From Ephydatia muelleri (Eukaryota > Porifera > Demospongiae > Spongillida > Spongillidae): a stretch of DNA of 64,000 bases. Each line of letters begins with the position of its first letter. Position 1 is the stretch's first letter. The stretch covers positions 1-64,000 of the forward strand of contig JABACO010000148.1 of NCBI GenBank assembly GCA_013339895.1, in the 5' to 3' direction. Shown here piece after piece: positions 63,722-64,000 of this stretch. The notes below the pieces were generated by a model. That model searched no databases. It worked only from the letters and a program-made list of their open reading frames with translations, and was not told where the DNA came from. Both the position numbers and the translations under genes were made by a program.

Positions 63722-64000
63722 CAAGTCTTGACCTGATTAGAATCATCTTGACCTGATTAGGTTCATCTTGACCTGATTAGAATCATCTTGACCTGATCAA
63801 GAATCATCTTGACCTGATAGAATCATCTTGACCTGATTAGGATCATCTTGATCTGAGTAGGATCATTTTGAACCTGATTAGAATCATCTTGACCTGATTA
63901 GGATTATCTTGACCTGATTAGAATCATCTTGACCTGATTAGAATGATCTTGATCTGATTAGGATCATCTTGACCTGATTAGGATCATTTTGACCTGATTA
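63722..64000. repeat. 20-bp minisatellite, inverted copy
   Basis: CTTGACCTGATTAGAATCAT units, reverse complement of 19721-19986, cut by the window end. Confidence 0.93.

Larger units (their letters stand above)
62330..64000. repeat. Duplicated block C2 (inverted copy of C1)
   Basis: Reverse complement of 19721-21285, running off the right end of the window inside the 20-bp minisatellite. Minisatellites inside it differ in length from C1. Confidence 0.9.

Overview
The window is eukaryotic, metazoan-type genomic DNA: genes are split into short exons with GT/AG introns, several exon chains keep reading phase, and single-gene domains are of animal type (immunoglobulin plus fibronectin III receptor, WAPL cohesin-release factor, BIRC6-type E2). 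Microsatellites, minisatellites and palindromic transposons are very abundant. A marine invertebrate, perhaps a demosponge, would fit, but the species cannot be fixed from sequence alone.

The layout is dominated by segmental duplication. Copy A1 (1-14394) and copy A2 (about 26367-48885) are near-identical and differ by transposon insertions, a deletion of about 3.7 kb and many small indels. Each holds the 5' part of a minus-strand WAPL-like gene head-to-head with a plus-strand receptor gene. In A2 the receptor can be read end to end (8 exons, 818 aa: signal peptide, FN3-like region, Ig, two FN3, one membrane helix, repeated cytoplasmic tail). In A1 it is a pseudogene with several frameshifts, a deleted tail-exon start and no poly(A) signal. 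The WAPL-like gene of A2 continues leftward through 26-20.6 kb with exons whose splice phases all match, although its giant first exon carries an in-frame stop and a 2-bp deletion in A2 and several frameshifts in A1. A second block (B1 14404-17520, B2 60678-62160) carries a decayed Ty3/gypsy RNase H-integrase. A third block (C1 19720-21285) reappears inverted at the right end (C2 62330-64000) with one WAPL exon on the opposite strand.

Between A2 and B2, the minus strand of 51.2-59.0 kb encodes a compact seven-exon E2 ubiquitin-conjugating protein whose UBC domain is of the BIRC6/Apollon type but has no BIR domain in view.

Mobile DNA: a Ty3/gypsy element with very short 125-bp LTRs (31281-36606, CTCCC target duplication, empty site in A1, tRNA-Ser-like primer site), itself carrying a decayed hAT in its 5' LTR; a second gypsy element (minus, 38.7-42.0 kb; truncated in A1); a third gypsy integrase scrap; an independent hAT-like element in A1; a palindromic repeat family with TIRs near TGGGWCAGTTTC that occurs as a single 0.8-kb element and as a higher-order tandem array; and several small MITE-like hairpins.

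Two explanations for A1/A2 stay open: a true local duplication followed by decay of one copy, or two divergent haplotypes placed in one contig. The small coding indels could partly be sequencing or assembly error.
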